Shown: positions 9,610 through 18,500 of the stretch, one piece after another
Position numbering within the stretch: position 1 is the first letter of the stretch
Layout: the number at the start of each line of letters is the position of its first letter
NCBI GenBank assembly: GCA_002328035.1
Contig: DCVL01000026.1
Span: forward strand, 109,753-173,752
Source of the DNA: Geobacter sp. UBA2189
GTDB lineage: Bacteria > Desulfobacterota > Desulfuromonadia > Geobacterales > Pseudopelobacteraceae
DNA length: 64,000 bases
Reading direction: 5' to 3'
The notes under the pieces: model-generated
Databases searched by the model: none
Seen by the model: only the letters and a program-made list of their open reading frames with translations
Told to the model about the DNA's origin: nothing
Position numbers and translations under genes: made by a program

Positions 9610-11829
9610 TTAAAAGCTTTGTTTAATCTCTTGAAGAGTCCCTGTTTCAGTTTTAAAGGTGTTTATCAATGAAACAGCTCGGCCTGTAGCCAAAGATTCC
9701 ATAATCTTGAAAGTTACGAGAGATGCAGAATAGATCTCTTCAAAAGGAATAGGAGAATCCAGTCCCTCAATAACTGCGTCAAGAAAGGCATGTACACAAG
9801 CTGCCTGCCCTTTATCCTGCCCAGCCAGCTTTTTCTCTTTCTTTTTACCCTTGGCGTAAATGCTTACCGCCTTAAAATCATTCAGCACCACGGTGCAGTT
9901 GTTGGCATATATTTCTATCCGTTCTTTAGGACAGCTTTTATCGCCATTTGCAAAATAACATATTGAACCGACTGAACCATTTCTGAATTTAAGATCTATA
10001 GTTACGGTATCATTCAGATTGCCTGGAACGGTCATGGCAGAAGCATATACTGAAACAGGCAACGAACCATTAATAAATGTTAAATAATCAACAAAGTGAC
10101 AGACTTCTCCGATTATTCTACCACCACCTACAAGTGGATTCTGAATCCAGGAGTCAGGCGGTATTGAACCGGCATTAATCCGGTATACCATAGCCATAGG
10201 ACCTGTACCTAATGCATCACGAACCATCTCTGAAAGCACAGAGAATCTTCTATTATAACCAACCATAAGGATTGGTTGAGATGTTTCAAACTGTTTTAAA
10301 AATTCGTTGCGAGCAACAGATATGATGTTAAGTTCTCTCTCTGTCAGACAAAGAGGTTTTTCAATAAAAGTATGTTTGCCTCTAGGCAGAGCCTGTAGCA
10401 GATAGCTGGCATGCGAATCATGCCTGGAGGCCACAAATATCGTAGTAATTTTATCATTAAAGATAATATCTGAAGCACTGCTACTACAGAAAGCAAACTT
10501 AAAACGATCCCCGACAGATCGCGATCCGGCGCCAGTTCCAGTCATCAAACCCACAAGTGATATACGAGGATCCTTCGGTATGTTTGGCAACAAATGACTC
10601 TGGGCATATGAACCTGCACCAATAAAACCTATCCCTGCAGGGACAGCTTTTTTTGGATATTTTGAACTAAGAAGGTTAACAGGTTTAACCTCTCTACAAT
10701 GTTCCTGCTTATCATATTCAATTATAATCCCTACAAACGGAGTTTTTTTCTCCATCATCATATCATATGCCGATTCGGCCTCTGCCAGCTTGAAGGTATG
10801 AGTGGTCAGATATTCCAAATCAATGGCTTTACGATACAAAAGGTTCTGGAATGCCTGCATGTTTCGGTTTTCTGTCCAGCGAATATATGCAGCGGGATAA
10901 TCGTTACCCTTTTCCTCATAATCGGGATCGTAGCGACCAGGGCCATATGAACAGGACATCCGTACTTGCAACTCTTTACGGTAATAATACGGATCACGCT
11001 CAAACCCTGTGGGAACCGCCCCTACCACAACCACCGTGCCACGCTTGCGGGCAATGGCTCCGGCAAAATTAATAGGATCAACAGAACTGGAAGCCGCCGT
11101 AATTATTACGGCATCACATCCGAGCCCACCGGTTGCGTTATGGATCTTGCCCTCAATACCAGGATCATCTCTCAGTAATCCCAAATCCAGACATTTTTTG
11201 GATGCGGTCTCTATCATCACAGGATCAATGTCAACCCCAATAACATACACTCCTGAAGCCCTCAGAATAAGAGCAGTTAATTGCCCGAGCAGACCCATAC
11301 CTATGATAGCGCAGTTTTCTCCAAGCCTCAGATCCGCTTGACGTACACCCTGCATGGCAATCGCCCCGAGAGTGTTGTAAGCAGCCTGCTTAAGATCAGC
11401 GTCCGGTTGCAGCTTTACACAAAGCTTAACTGGCACACTCACATACTCGGCATGACATGCAGAGAGTCCCGCGCAAGCCACAAGATCGCCAACCACAAAA
11501 TCTCGTACATCCTCAGCAACTTCAACAACTTCACCAGCTGTAGAATACCCTAACGGAGAATAAGCATCTAGCTTTTTCATTACAGCCCTGTAGGTCTGAG
11601 TAACACCCTGTGAGCGTAAGGTATCAAACACCTGCTTCACCTGCTGGGGCCGTTCCTGAGCCTTGGCCAGCAGACTTCCTCGGGCAGTCTTGACCGTACT
11701 ACCTTCAGTACCTGCGCTGATAAGTGAATAATGATTTTGTACCAGGACGCAACCTGAGGCAAGAGAAGGCAAAGGCACCTCAAGAACTTTCATATCGCCG
11801 TTTTTCAGTTTTTGGGTAAGTTGTTGCAT
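9610..11829 (-). CDS. Bi-domain oxidoreductase: zinc-type alcohol dehydrogenase fused to Gfo/Idh/MocA dehydrogenase
   Basis: The ATG at 11829 gives MQQLTQKLKNGDM, the usual family start; a TTG 33 bases upstream is a less likely alternative. Residues 1-350 form a medium-chain dehydrogenase with a nucleotide-binding segment (GMGLLGQLTALILRASG). Residues 370-740 form a Gfo/Idh/MocA oxidoreductase with GFIGAGSYAQSHLLPN, the HTFIEKPLCL motif and the GYNRRFS segment. These fusions occur in polysaccharide clusters, often beside heparinase-like genes as here. The reaction is unproven; NAD-dependent oxidation or epimerisation of a sugar nucleotide or lipid-linked sugar is plausible. The Fic block starts 200 bp upstream. 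Confidence 0.88.
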   Translation of the reverse strand: MQQLTQKLKNGDMKVLEVPLPSLASGCVLVQNHYSLISAGTEGSTVKTARGSLLAKAQERPQQVKQVFDTLRSQGVTQTYRAVMKKLDAYSPLGYSTAGEVVEVAEDVRDFVVGDLVACAGLSACHAEYVSVPVKLCVKLQPDADLKQAAYNTLGAIAMQGVRQADLRLGENCAIIGMGLLGQLTALILRASGVYVIGVDIDPVMIETASKKCLDLGLLRDDPGIEGKIHNATGGLGCDAVIITAASSSVDPINFAGAIARKRGTVVVVGAVPTGFERDPYYYRKELQVRMSCSYGPGRYDPDYEEKGNDYPAAYIRWTENRNMQAFQNLLYRKAIDLEYLTTHTFKLAEAESAYDMMMEKKTPFVGIIIEYDKQEHCREVKPVNLLSSKYPKKAVPAGIGFIGAGSYAQSHLLPNIPKDPRISLVGLMTGTGAGSRSVGDRFKFAFCSSSASDIIFNDKITTIFVASRHDSHASYLLQALPRGKHTFIEKPLCLTERELNIISVARNEFLKQFETSQPILMVGYNRRFSVLSEMVRDALGTGPMAMVYRINAGSIPPDSWIQNPLVGGGRIIGEVCHFVDYLTFINGSLPVSVYASAMTVPGNLNDTVTIDLKFRNGSVGSICYFANGDKSCPKERIEIYANNCTVVLNDFKAVSIYAKGKKKEKKLAGQDKGQAACVHAFLDAVIEGLDSPIPFEEIYSASLVTFKIMESLATGRAVSLINTFKTETGTLQEIKQSF

Positions 11830-11862
11830 GCACGGTGTCCCTGATCCTTCGAGGATATTCAA

Positions 11863-12028
11863 CCGTGGCAGAATACCTGAAGATTGTTACAGGATGGAGA
11901 CGGAGAAATGAATGTTTGGTGAACTCAGGTTCCGTAGGGAGTGTACTACATCTAAAACTCCTTTGCCTGATCTCACCAGATTGGTAACGTGTGGTGTCAA
12001 TAGCCAACACCAATCGGTAATCTGCCCA
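11863..12028. other. Boundary between the EPS genes and the Fic/toxin block
   Basis: No gene is supported here. The stretch contains one short hairpin with arms TGGTGT (11993-11998) and ACACCA (12008-12013), which may weakly end transcription from the Fic gene or simply be chance. No integrase, transfer RNA or attachment-site duplication is visible at this edge. Confidence 0.4.
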
Positions 12029-13570
12029 TTACTGGACAGGACTGTATCTAATCAAAGAAGCGGCAATGAATTCCGCAACCGCTTTTATTTCTCCCCGCGA
12101 ACTTGCTGCCTCAAGCGCCGCCATGTATTCAGACCTTTGTTCGATCCGAATTACAGTCCAGGGATATCCTCCGGAAGCCAGCATGGCATTCATCAGAAAC
12201 CTTCCCAATCTGCCGTTGCCGTCAAAATATGGATGGATGTACACAAACAGAAAATGTCCCAGTACAGCACGTACGGCTGCATTAGTTTCAGCTTCCAGCA
12301 GGTCACACAACTCCGGCATCATGTCGCGGACAGCATCCTGTGACGGCGGTATATGGGTTGCTCCCCTGATGAACACCCTGTCTGTCCGGTAACCGGCCAG
12401 ATCGGCAGGCTTCAGAAATCCGACCTCCAGATTGGGTGCGAAAAGCTTGCGATACCATGAAGCGTGATCCCTGCGAAATGCAGCACCGGGGTTTGCCCCT
12501 ATCAAAATGCTCCTGATTGTTGCCTTTACCTCATTGTGAGCAAGCCAGTAACCATGTGCCGCCATGGCGTTCTTCATTTCTGCGTCAGATTCATTACTGT
12601 CCGGATTCCAGTTGCCGTTGGCCACTTTCTGAATCAGTTCAGGGGTAACGCGATACCCCTCAATTGAGAGGGAGTGGTAGGCATCATTCTGGTAGTTTTC
12701 TTCGACAGTAATCATGAACTTTTCGATGTCGGTCGGAAGGCCAGGCTCTGGCGGGAAAGAGCCCAGAACTGATTCTCGCATAGCTTGCCAGATGAGACGC
12801 ATCCGCAGAACGTAGGGTGATTGTGCCCTGGTAAACGTCAGGATTGGCGATGCGACATTAAACGGATTGGATTCAGAGACCACGTACCCTGCGGCCCTCA
12901 TGGTTGCCAGCAGATCATCCGCCAGATCTTCCCGGCCTGATGCTCGCAGTGCCCCGGCGAGACGCCCTGCAATCGTGCTATGACCCCCCTCAAGCAGTTC
13001 CCTGTTAAGATCCGACGCATCACGTAACTGATGAAGCGCGATCTGCGCATCTTGGGGATATGTGGTGAAAAATGCTTCGGGTACGCGAATAAGAGCCATG
13101 GGTAGTGATAGGACTCGAATCTGCTCAACAAGCTGGATTTTGGCGACTGGAGTGAAATCCTTGGCCTTGTAGTCCAAGATCGAACAGTTGTCTGGCAACT
13201 TCAGCAGACCATTCTGTCCAAGTGGTGAGTGAATCACGACCTGTTGCGGCGTTATGGTCTTTCCTGTGTGTAGAAACAATGAGTATTCAGCTGACACATG
13301 CCACTGATCGCCAAACCGTTCTGTGCAATAGCCCCGAATGAAGTCACGCATCGCCGCATACCAGGGGGTACTGTCGCCGGTGTCTTCACCCGGCCGACAT
13401 GGCATATACCATCCTTTGACAATAGGCCGCAGGAAGCCGTTCTTGACCAGACTTTCCCGCTGCAGACGGGTAAAGTCTCCAGATTTTATGGCGGTTTTTT
13501 CGTTGTCCTGCAACTGCTTCAGGGCTGTTAGAGCTTCGGCAAGCCTGCGTTGTACCGGCGTTGTGGCCAT
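12029..13570 (-). CDS. Fic-domain AMPylator with AbiEi-like winged-helix N-terminus
   Basis: The 513-residue protein has a canonical Fic active site, HPYFDGNGRLGR, with catalytic His446; Fic enzymes transfer AMP or related groups from nucleotides to target hydroxyls. An inhibitory S-x-x-x-E-G motif is present at 300-305 (SLSIEG), so activity should be held off by an internal alpha-inh helix (class II Fic). Residues 25-60 (LVKNGFLRPIVKGWYM) resemble the winged helix of AbiEi-type antitoxins, suggesting DNA binding and self-regulation. RBS GAGGA precedes the ATG. It lies 200 bp from EPS genes and seems acquired. Growth-control or defence roles are inference. Confidence 0.9.
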   Translation of the reverse strand: MATTPVQRRLAEALTALKQLQDNEKTAIKSGDFTRLQRESLVKNGFLRPIVKGWYMPCRPGEDTGDSTPWYAAMRDFIRGYCTERFGDQWHVSAEYSLFLHTGKTITPQQVVIHSPLGQNGLLKLPDNCSILDYKAKDFTPVAKIQLVEQIRVLSLPMALIRVPEAFFTTYPQDAQIALHQLRDASDLNRELLEGGHSTIAGRLAGALRASGREDLADDLLATMRAAGYVVSESNPFNVASPILTFTRAQSPYVLRMRLIWQAMRESVLGSFPPEPGLPTDIEKFMITVEENYQNDAYHSLSIEGYRVTPELIQKVANGNWNPDSNESDAEMKNAMAAHGYWLAHNEVKATIRSILIGANPGAAFRRDHASWYRKLFAPNLEVGFLKPADLAGYRTDRVFIRGATHIPPSQDAVRDMMPELCDLLEAETNAAVRAVLGHFLFVYIHPYFDGNGRLGRFLMNAMLASGGYPWTVIRIEQRSEYMAALEAASSRGEIKAVAEFIAASLIRYSPVQ

Positions 13571-13587
13571 TGCATTCCTCGTTCATT

Positions 13588-13668
13588 GCTAGATTAGCAT
13601 GACTTACGATAGCTAGATTATTGTGTGTTGTCAACGCTAGATTATTTAGTGTTGTACGGGCAAGATTA
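13588..13668 (-). promoter_or_regulatory. Fic promoter with four operator repeats at exact 24-bp spacing
   Basis: On the minus strand a promoter reads TTGACA (13634-13629), 17 bases, TATCGT (13611-13606), upstream of the Fic start at 13570. Across it the 9-mer GCTAGATTA occurs on the plus strand at 13588, 13612 and 13636, and as GCAAGATTA at 13660: four sites spaced exactly 24 bp. The even spacing, the location over the promoter and the winged-helix-like N-terminus of the product point to an autoregulatory operator. Binding itself is inferred. Confidence 0.7.
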
Positions 13669-13746
13669 TTATGCTTGAAATAAAAAAAACGACCACTTGG
13701 GTCGCCTCTATCCAGGCCGGACGGGTATCTGGCCTGAAGGGGAAAG
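13652..13746 (-). terminator. Copy 1 of a 95-bp direct repeat carrying a Rho-independent terminator
   Basis: Immediately 3' of the GNAT toxin gene. On the minus strand the hairpin CGACC-CAAGT-GGTCG (13704-13690) runs into eight T, a good intrinsic terminator. A second hairpin with arms AGGCC and GGCCT lies upstream at about 13714-13735. The whole 95 bp recurs at 14703-14796 after the next toxin gene, with a few substitutions and a one-base indel. Confidence 0.8.
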
Positions 13747-13755
13747 TAAATAGTT

Positions 13756-14274
13756 CTAAGGCGTTACTAATTTAACCAGGTCTTTTATAATCAGGAAAAG
13801 ATGATAAGGGTCGGTAGGACTCGGCTCAAATCCCCAGTGAAGATACCACGTGCGGGCAGCATCATCCTTGGCGTGTACCAGCACAGCACGAATTCCTGCA
13901 ATACTGGCCGCCTGGACTGTCCGTAGCAGGGCATCTTTAAGGAGCGCTCGACCAAGACCGGCACTTTGGTGTTTCTGATCAATCGCGAGCCGCGCTAAAA
14001 TCATCACCGGCACCGGGTGCTGCGCAAGTCCCTTAGAAGCACGGATAGAAGCTGCTGACGGCTCTACACTGCCAACCACCAAACTATAAAATCCAGCCAC
14101 GACAGTTGTTCCACGTTCACAGCACACATACGTCTGTGCACTGTTAGCTTTCTGATTCACCACTGCAAAACGCTGCAGGAACTGATTCAAAGCCGGATGA
14201 CCGCAGTCAAATAATGCTACGTTGTCACTGAGCTCGATTTTACGAACTGATTCATAACGAAGAGCAGGAATCAA
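13756..14274 (-). CDS. GNAT acetyltransferase toxin, TacT/AtaT-like
   Basis: The 172-residue protein has the GNAT fold, with the acetyl-CoA binding segment RLAIDQKHQSAGLGRALL (the Q-x-x-G-x-G-x turn) near residues 100-115 and a C-terminal WYLHWGFEPSP beta-bulge with its catalytic-type Tyr. The start overlaps the DUF1778 antitoxin gene by 4 bp (ATGA), the standard TacAT layout. TacT-type toxins acetylate the amino group of aminoacyl-tRNAs and block translation. A 95-bp terminator repeat follows. Confidence 0.9.
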   Translation of the reverse strand: MIPALRYESVRKIELSDNVALFDCGHPALNQFLQRFAVVNQKANSAQTYVCCERGTTVVAGFYSLVVGSVEPSAASIRASKGLAQHPVPVMILARLAIDQKHQSAGLGRALLKDALLRTVQAASIAGIRAVLVHAKDDAARTWYLHWGFEPSPTDPYHLFLIIKDLVKLVTP

Positions 14275-14552
14275 TCCAGCACCCCCGGCTCGGTCAATAA
14301 AGTTTTCATCCGTGAGTGGGGAGCTTGCACCGGTCGATCAAGTGCACGTTGGAATTCGTTCCAGTTCGTCCCGTCGAGCTCAAAGCGGCGACGATCAGCG
14401 AGCGTCTGATTTGCCGCCGTAATCCCGGCATCAAGCAGAAACTCGCTGACACTCTTATGACAGGTACGTGCGGCATCTTGTAGAAGCTGCTTGACCGTTA
14501 CATTGGCGCGAACATCAATCCGCTCGGTTTTATGAATAGCTAAAGTAGACAT
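14271..14552 (-). CDS. DUF1778 antitoxin, TacA-like ribbon-helix-helix protein
   Basis: The ATG at 14552 (MSTLAIHKTERIDVRA) has GGAGGTGA seven bases upstream, so it is preferred over an upstream in-frame ATG. The 93-residue product has an N-terminal ribbon-helix-helix (ERIDVRANVTVKQLLQDAAR, SVSEFLLDAGI) that should dimerise and bind DNA, and a C-terminal tail ending PGVLD that would cover the toxin. It directly precedes the GNAT toxin with a 4-bp overlap. Such pairs repress their own promoter. Confidence 0.9.
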   Translation of the reverse strand: MSTLAIHKTERIDVRANVTVKQLLQDAARTCHKSVSEFLLDAGITAANQTLADRRRFELDGTNWNEFQRALDRPVQAPHSRMKTLLTEPGVLD

Positions 14553-14581
14553 GTATTTCACCTCCATCAGGAAATGAAACC

Positions 14582-14610
14582 ACTATACTGTACGGACATT
14601 GTCGTGACAA
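14582..14610 (-). promoter_or_regulatory. Promoter and operator of the TacAT-like pair
   Basis: The minus strand reads TTGTCA (14610-14605), 17 bases, TATAGT (14587-14582), about 30 bases before the antitoxin ATG. The inverted repeat TTGTC-GT-GACAA at 14599-14610 covers the -35 box and is a plausible binding site for the ribbon-helix-helix antitoxin. Confidence 0.6.
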
Positions 14611-14702
14611 CAAAATAAATCATCACCAACTAAGAGCTGCAAGGTGCTTATCAATTTCCATGAAAACCAAACACTTACAGAAACATTCAGTTCTACCCAG
14701 TC

Positions 14703-14796
14703 TTGTACGGGCAAGATTATTATGATTGAAATAAAAAAGAGACCACTTGGGTCGCCTCTATCCAGCCCGGACGGGTATCTGGCCTGAAGGGGAAAG
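14703..14796 (-). terminator. Copy 2 of the 95-bp direct repeat with terminator
   Basis: This copy lies 21 bp 3' of the RelE/YafQ-like toxin gene. On the minus strand GACC-CAAGT-GGTC (14753-14741) is followed after two bases by a run of six T. It is nearly the same as the copy at 13652-13746, including the GGGCAAGATTATTATG stretch that contains the fourth operator-like site of the Fic promoter. Confidence 0.75.
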
Positions 14797-14817
14797 CAGA
14801 TCTGCCTTTTGAGCCTG

Positions 14818-15093
14818 TCAGTACAATGTGTCGTGGTCGCCCACATTCACCGGGATGATCTCCTGAGCCTGAATCAGGAATTCAAGCGTAATACGGCAGG
14901 AAAGATTGATGGAAACTGAATGCAGACCCGAGAGACGGCCTGCAAGCGGATGCAGCCGCAACGAGGGGTGAAACGGATTCGCTTCCAGAAGTTGCAGAGT
15001 TTTCAGATACTGTTTTTCCAGTTCAGGATGACGTTTAAGAAAACGGTGCGCCCGTTTTTCATACTGTTCGGTAAAAACCAGTAACCAACTCAT
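14818..15093 (-). CDS. RelE/YafQ-family toxin
   Basis: A 91-residue basic protein with RelE-superfamily features: the N-terminal FTEQYEKRAHRFLKRHPEL helix, a LHPLAGRLSGLHSVSI strand pair and a terminal NVGDHDTLY segment. These toxins are ribosome-dependent or free mRNA endonucleases; YafQ-like proteins share the terminal GxHxxLY pattern. The start overlaps the Phd/YefM-like antitoxin gene by 4 bp. Confidence 0.85.
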   Translation of the reverse strand: MSWLLVFTEQYEKRAHRFLKRHPELEKQYLKTLQLLEANPFHPSLRLHPLAGRLSGLHSVSINLSCRITLEFLIQAQEIIPVNVGDHDTLY

Positions 15094-15347
15094 GCTGCTG
15101 CTTTCAGACGGGCAACATGCTCTTCAGGACTTCCCTTTATAGAACGCCCTTCAGCAAGGTCCGCGCGGGTTTGGGCAAGCGCCGCTTCCAGCTCGCATTC
15201 CCGTAGATAATGGTACTGCTCCATATCCATCACTACAAAGCGCTCCTTACCCCGCACGGAAATAATCGCTTCCGGCTGATTGGCCAGCATCGCCTCTATG
15301 GCGGCAACACCTTTTACTTTAAGATCATTGGCAGATATATGCGGCAT
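15090..15347 (-). CDS. Phd/YefM-like antitoxin
   Basis: An 85-residue protein of the prevent-host-death type: an N-terminal DNA-binding region (MPHISANDLKVKGVAAIEAM), a strand-rich core (AIISVRGKERFVVMDMEQY) and a helical C-terminal tail for toxin neutralisation. AGGAGG lies seven bases before the ATG. It overlaps the toxin gene by 4 bp. Confidence 0.88.
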   Translation of the reverse strand: MPHISANDLKVKGVAAIEAMLANQPEAIISVRGKERFVVMDMEQYHYLRECELEAALAQTRADLAEGRSIKGSPEEHVARLKAAA

Positions 15348-15373
15348 GGCAGCCTCCTTAGCACTGAATCAAA

Positions 15374-15404
15374 TACAGTTAACCACACTACAAATAGCAC
15401 TGTA
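15374..15404. promoter_or_regulatory. Possible operator upstream of the Phd/RelE pair
   Basis: Inverted arms TACAGT (15374-15379) and ACTGTA (15399-15404) lie 27 bp upstream of the antitoxin start in a 210 bp gap otherwise without features. No strong -10/-35 pair was identified. The arrangement fits autoregulation but arms of six bases can arise by chance. Confidence 0.35.
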
Positions 15405-15557
15405 AAGAACATTGTTAGGTTTGGCTATTCGGATTTCATGCTGGAGGTGGTGCGACAGGAAGGACGGGAGATATATCTTCTGCCGCTCTGGATAGTGTGA
15501 TTCTGATGCCGTTTCACTGGCTGTCATTATAGTTTTCGGGTGAACCAGCAATGTGGC

Positions 15558-18500
15558 CTAAAGATTGAGCGATGACAGCAAGAACGTTTTCAGCGATCCG
15601 TCATCTGCCCCCGCCACGACGGTATTCCCGACAATAGCAGCCGATCGCACTGACGCCCCCAGAGCACCCTGAGACTGCACGACTCCTCTGTGATCAAGCA
15701 GATACAGCGTACCGTCAGCGCAGCCGACGACCACGCACCGGCACTGTTCACTACCGCTGATGGTCGTAATGGCGGAATCGAAGCGGTGTTGCCAAAGGTC
15801 ATGACCGCGTTCGTCAAAGGCTGACAGCCAGCCCATGCGGGTTCCTACTATAACGGTCTGTTTCCCTGAACCATGCAGATCAACGGCGAGCAGTCCACGC
15901 ATGAAGCCTCCACCTGCCCGATCCGACCCGAACGATTTCATCCAGAGCGGTTTGTTCTGCTGCCCGTCATACACCCGCAGTTCATTCCAGTGTCCACTGA
16001 GGGTGAAAATAACCTGTTCCTTGCCGGTACCGGCCAGATCACGCACCAGCAGCTGCCCCACACCGCGCTGCAGCCAGGCGTGCATATCGGAAAAGCCGAC
16101 AGGCAGGGCATCATAGTAGCCGTCGGATACTTTTTTGTGGGCGGTACTGATGGCGGTAATGGTTGGATTACCGGCAAACCCCTTGCCTGCCAGCAGTACC
16201 TTTCCGAAGTTAAACAGCCCGGGCCGTTCAAGCAGCGCCAAGGCCGTGTTGGTTCCCCACTTGGTGGCAATCCGTGTCTTGAGCCCGCCGTCAAGAGCAC
16301 GGAACTCAACGGTGCTTGGCCTGCCGATCATGATTTCCGGACGCACCCGATCACTGAACGTATCCACCAGGAGCGCAGAAACCCCAGACACGCCAGCCGG
16401 ATCGGTAAACCAGGGTGACTCGTAGCGATTGCCGATCCTGAAGTCCTGGCTCACCTCTGTCTTCACCCTCCACCGTTCGCCCCCATCTGTCCCGAAGGCG
16501 TACAACTGGTCATTCTTGAAACCTGCCAAAACACCGAACGATTTCAACTCTTCAGGGCTCCGAGCAACCCAAAGGCTCAGCAGTTCGCCAGGGCGTGAAA
16601 CTCCGGCAAGTTTGACACCATCCGCTCCATAACGCACCAGTCCAGCCGTGTTCTTTTCTTGCACAGCAACCCAGAAGCCGTTTTCGGCATCTTTAGTCCT
16701 GCCGACCTCAGGCATAATGTGCGTAATTGATCCATTCAGGCGCGTTTCCCACAGCGGCTTCCAATTGCTGACCGGCTTCTTCTGTACCGCTTGTGCAAAT
16801 GAATGCGCCTGTTCCGGCAACTGATCAAGCAATTGCAGAAGTACTGCCACCTGCTTTTGCACCTCATCCCCCGGAAATACTTCGGCAAAACTGTTGTGTC
16901 CAGTCAGAACGGTTTTTCGCTCAACACCTGTCTTGGTTGTAACGGCAAGTTCCGCCACCGCGTTACTGAACACCGACAGTTCACCCGTAGTAACGTCCCA
17001 GGCAATCGATACCGGCTGATCAGCAGAAACCGCTACCTTACCCTGCAGTTTCAGGTTCGTCACGCCAAAGGCCAGCAGCCGACTACGCCCCAGATACAAC
17101 AGCTGTCCGTTAAAATCGATGCCATCGGGTGTATTCCTGTCCAGCGTAATAAAAGCGTCATCCGCACCGCTCAACAGATAGCCATTTTTTACCGACCGTA
17201 TGGCAAGGGGCGCAGTATCTCGTGAAAACAGTGTCGCAAAATGAATGGAGTCACCTGCACGCAGGGGGCGAGAAATGCTGGATGCAAGCACACGATCATC
17301 TCCCTGGGTAAAACCCGATTCCGGCGATGACATCACCACACCGTTCGTCAACAGTACTCGAAGTGCGGCAAACGGTTTTGAACGGGACGGCACCGCCGTC
17401 TGCCAGGAACGGACAACGTCGAAATAACCCTGTTCATGAGCCGTGATGCGATCGACGACAAAAGCCGCCTTACCCTTTATGGTTAGAATATTGCGCTGCC
17501 ATAGTGACGACGGCATATCCGGCACTTCGGTACGAATGAAAGAGATGCCGGGAAGCGTAACGGCCTGTTTGAGGGCGCCGCCGCGGGCTGCCTTGCCGTC
17601 AACCATGCCGTTTTTCCAGATACCGACACCGTTGGCATGACCGTCAAGGACATTTTTACCACCAAACAGTCGTAACCGCGAGATGGTATTCAGTTCATAG
17701 GGATGACGGCCTTTCCCTTCAAAACCATCCAGCAGCAGGTAGTCGTCATTTCGTTCAAGGCCGGTTCTGTAGGAGAGTATTTGAAACGCCTCGTGCTGCT
17801 GCACCGGTGTCTGAGCCGCCTGATGATCGGCAAGAGCCAGTGCGGCAACCGTAATCCTGCCGGACAGGTCATCCGGGATCTTCACCGCAATCTTTTCGGT
17901 TGGCCAGTACGATTGCCCGATCCTGAACCGGTCAAGATCATAACCGAACCGGTCGCGCATCCAGATATACCTGCCGTCGCCGGTCATGTAAGCTGCCTTG
18001 TGCAGTAGGCCGAGCGAAAGATACTTGTTGGCGCTATCAAGGTCGTCCCCGGTTATCAGCACTTCCAGACCACACAACATCGTCTTCGCCGTGCCGCTAC
18101 TGACAAACTCCTCAAAACCGTCCATCAGGAAAAACTCGAACACCGGTTCGACTGAGGTCGAAACCCAGTAAAGGGTATCCCGGTCACTCCAGGTAGGATT
18201 ATTGAGAAATGACCTGAACGAAGTCCGCACATTGGCAATTCTGCGTTCCCAGCGTGCATCAGGGTAGGAAGCTGCAAAATATCGGCTGCCGGTATAGATG
18301 GTCATCAGATGCCACAGGGCGTGTCGCTCGCCATTGGTGACAAGATAGGCATCTTTGGCATCATAGTCGATCTGTTGCTCAAGCAGTCTGTTGGTAATCT
18401 GAAGGCGCTCCCTGTCGGAAAAGAGCGGGCTTTCCTCAATCAGGTCATAGACAATCGGTACCAGGTGTGCCCGATAGTGATTCGATTTTACCAGAGGGTT

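Noticed and set aside
14583..14846. Minus-strand open frame of 87 codons between the two toxin modules
   Set aside because: It covers the promoter and the terminator repeat and shows no family resemblance.
15369..15551. Small minus-strand frame upstream of the Phd-like antitoxin
   Set aside because: No ribosome site, no similarity, odd composition; probably chance.
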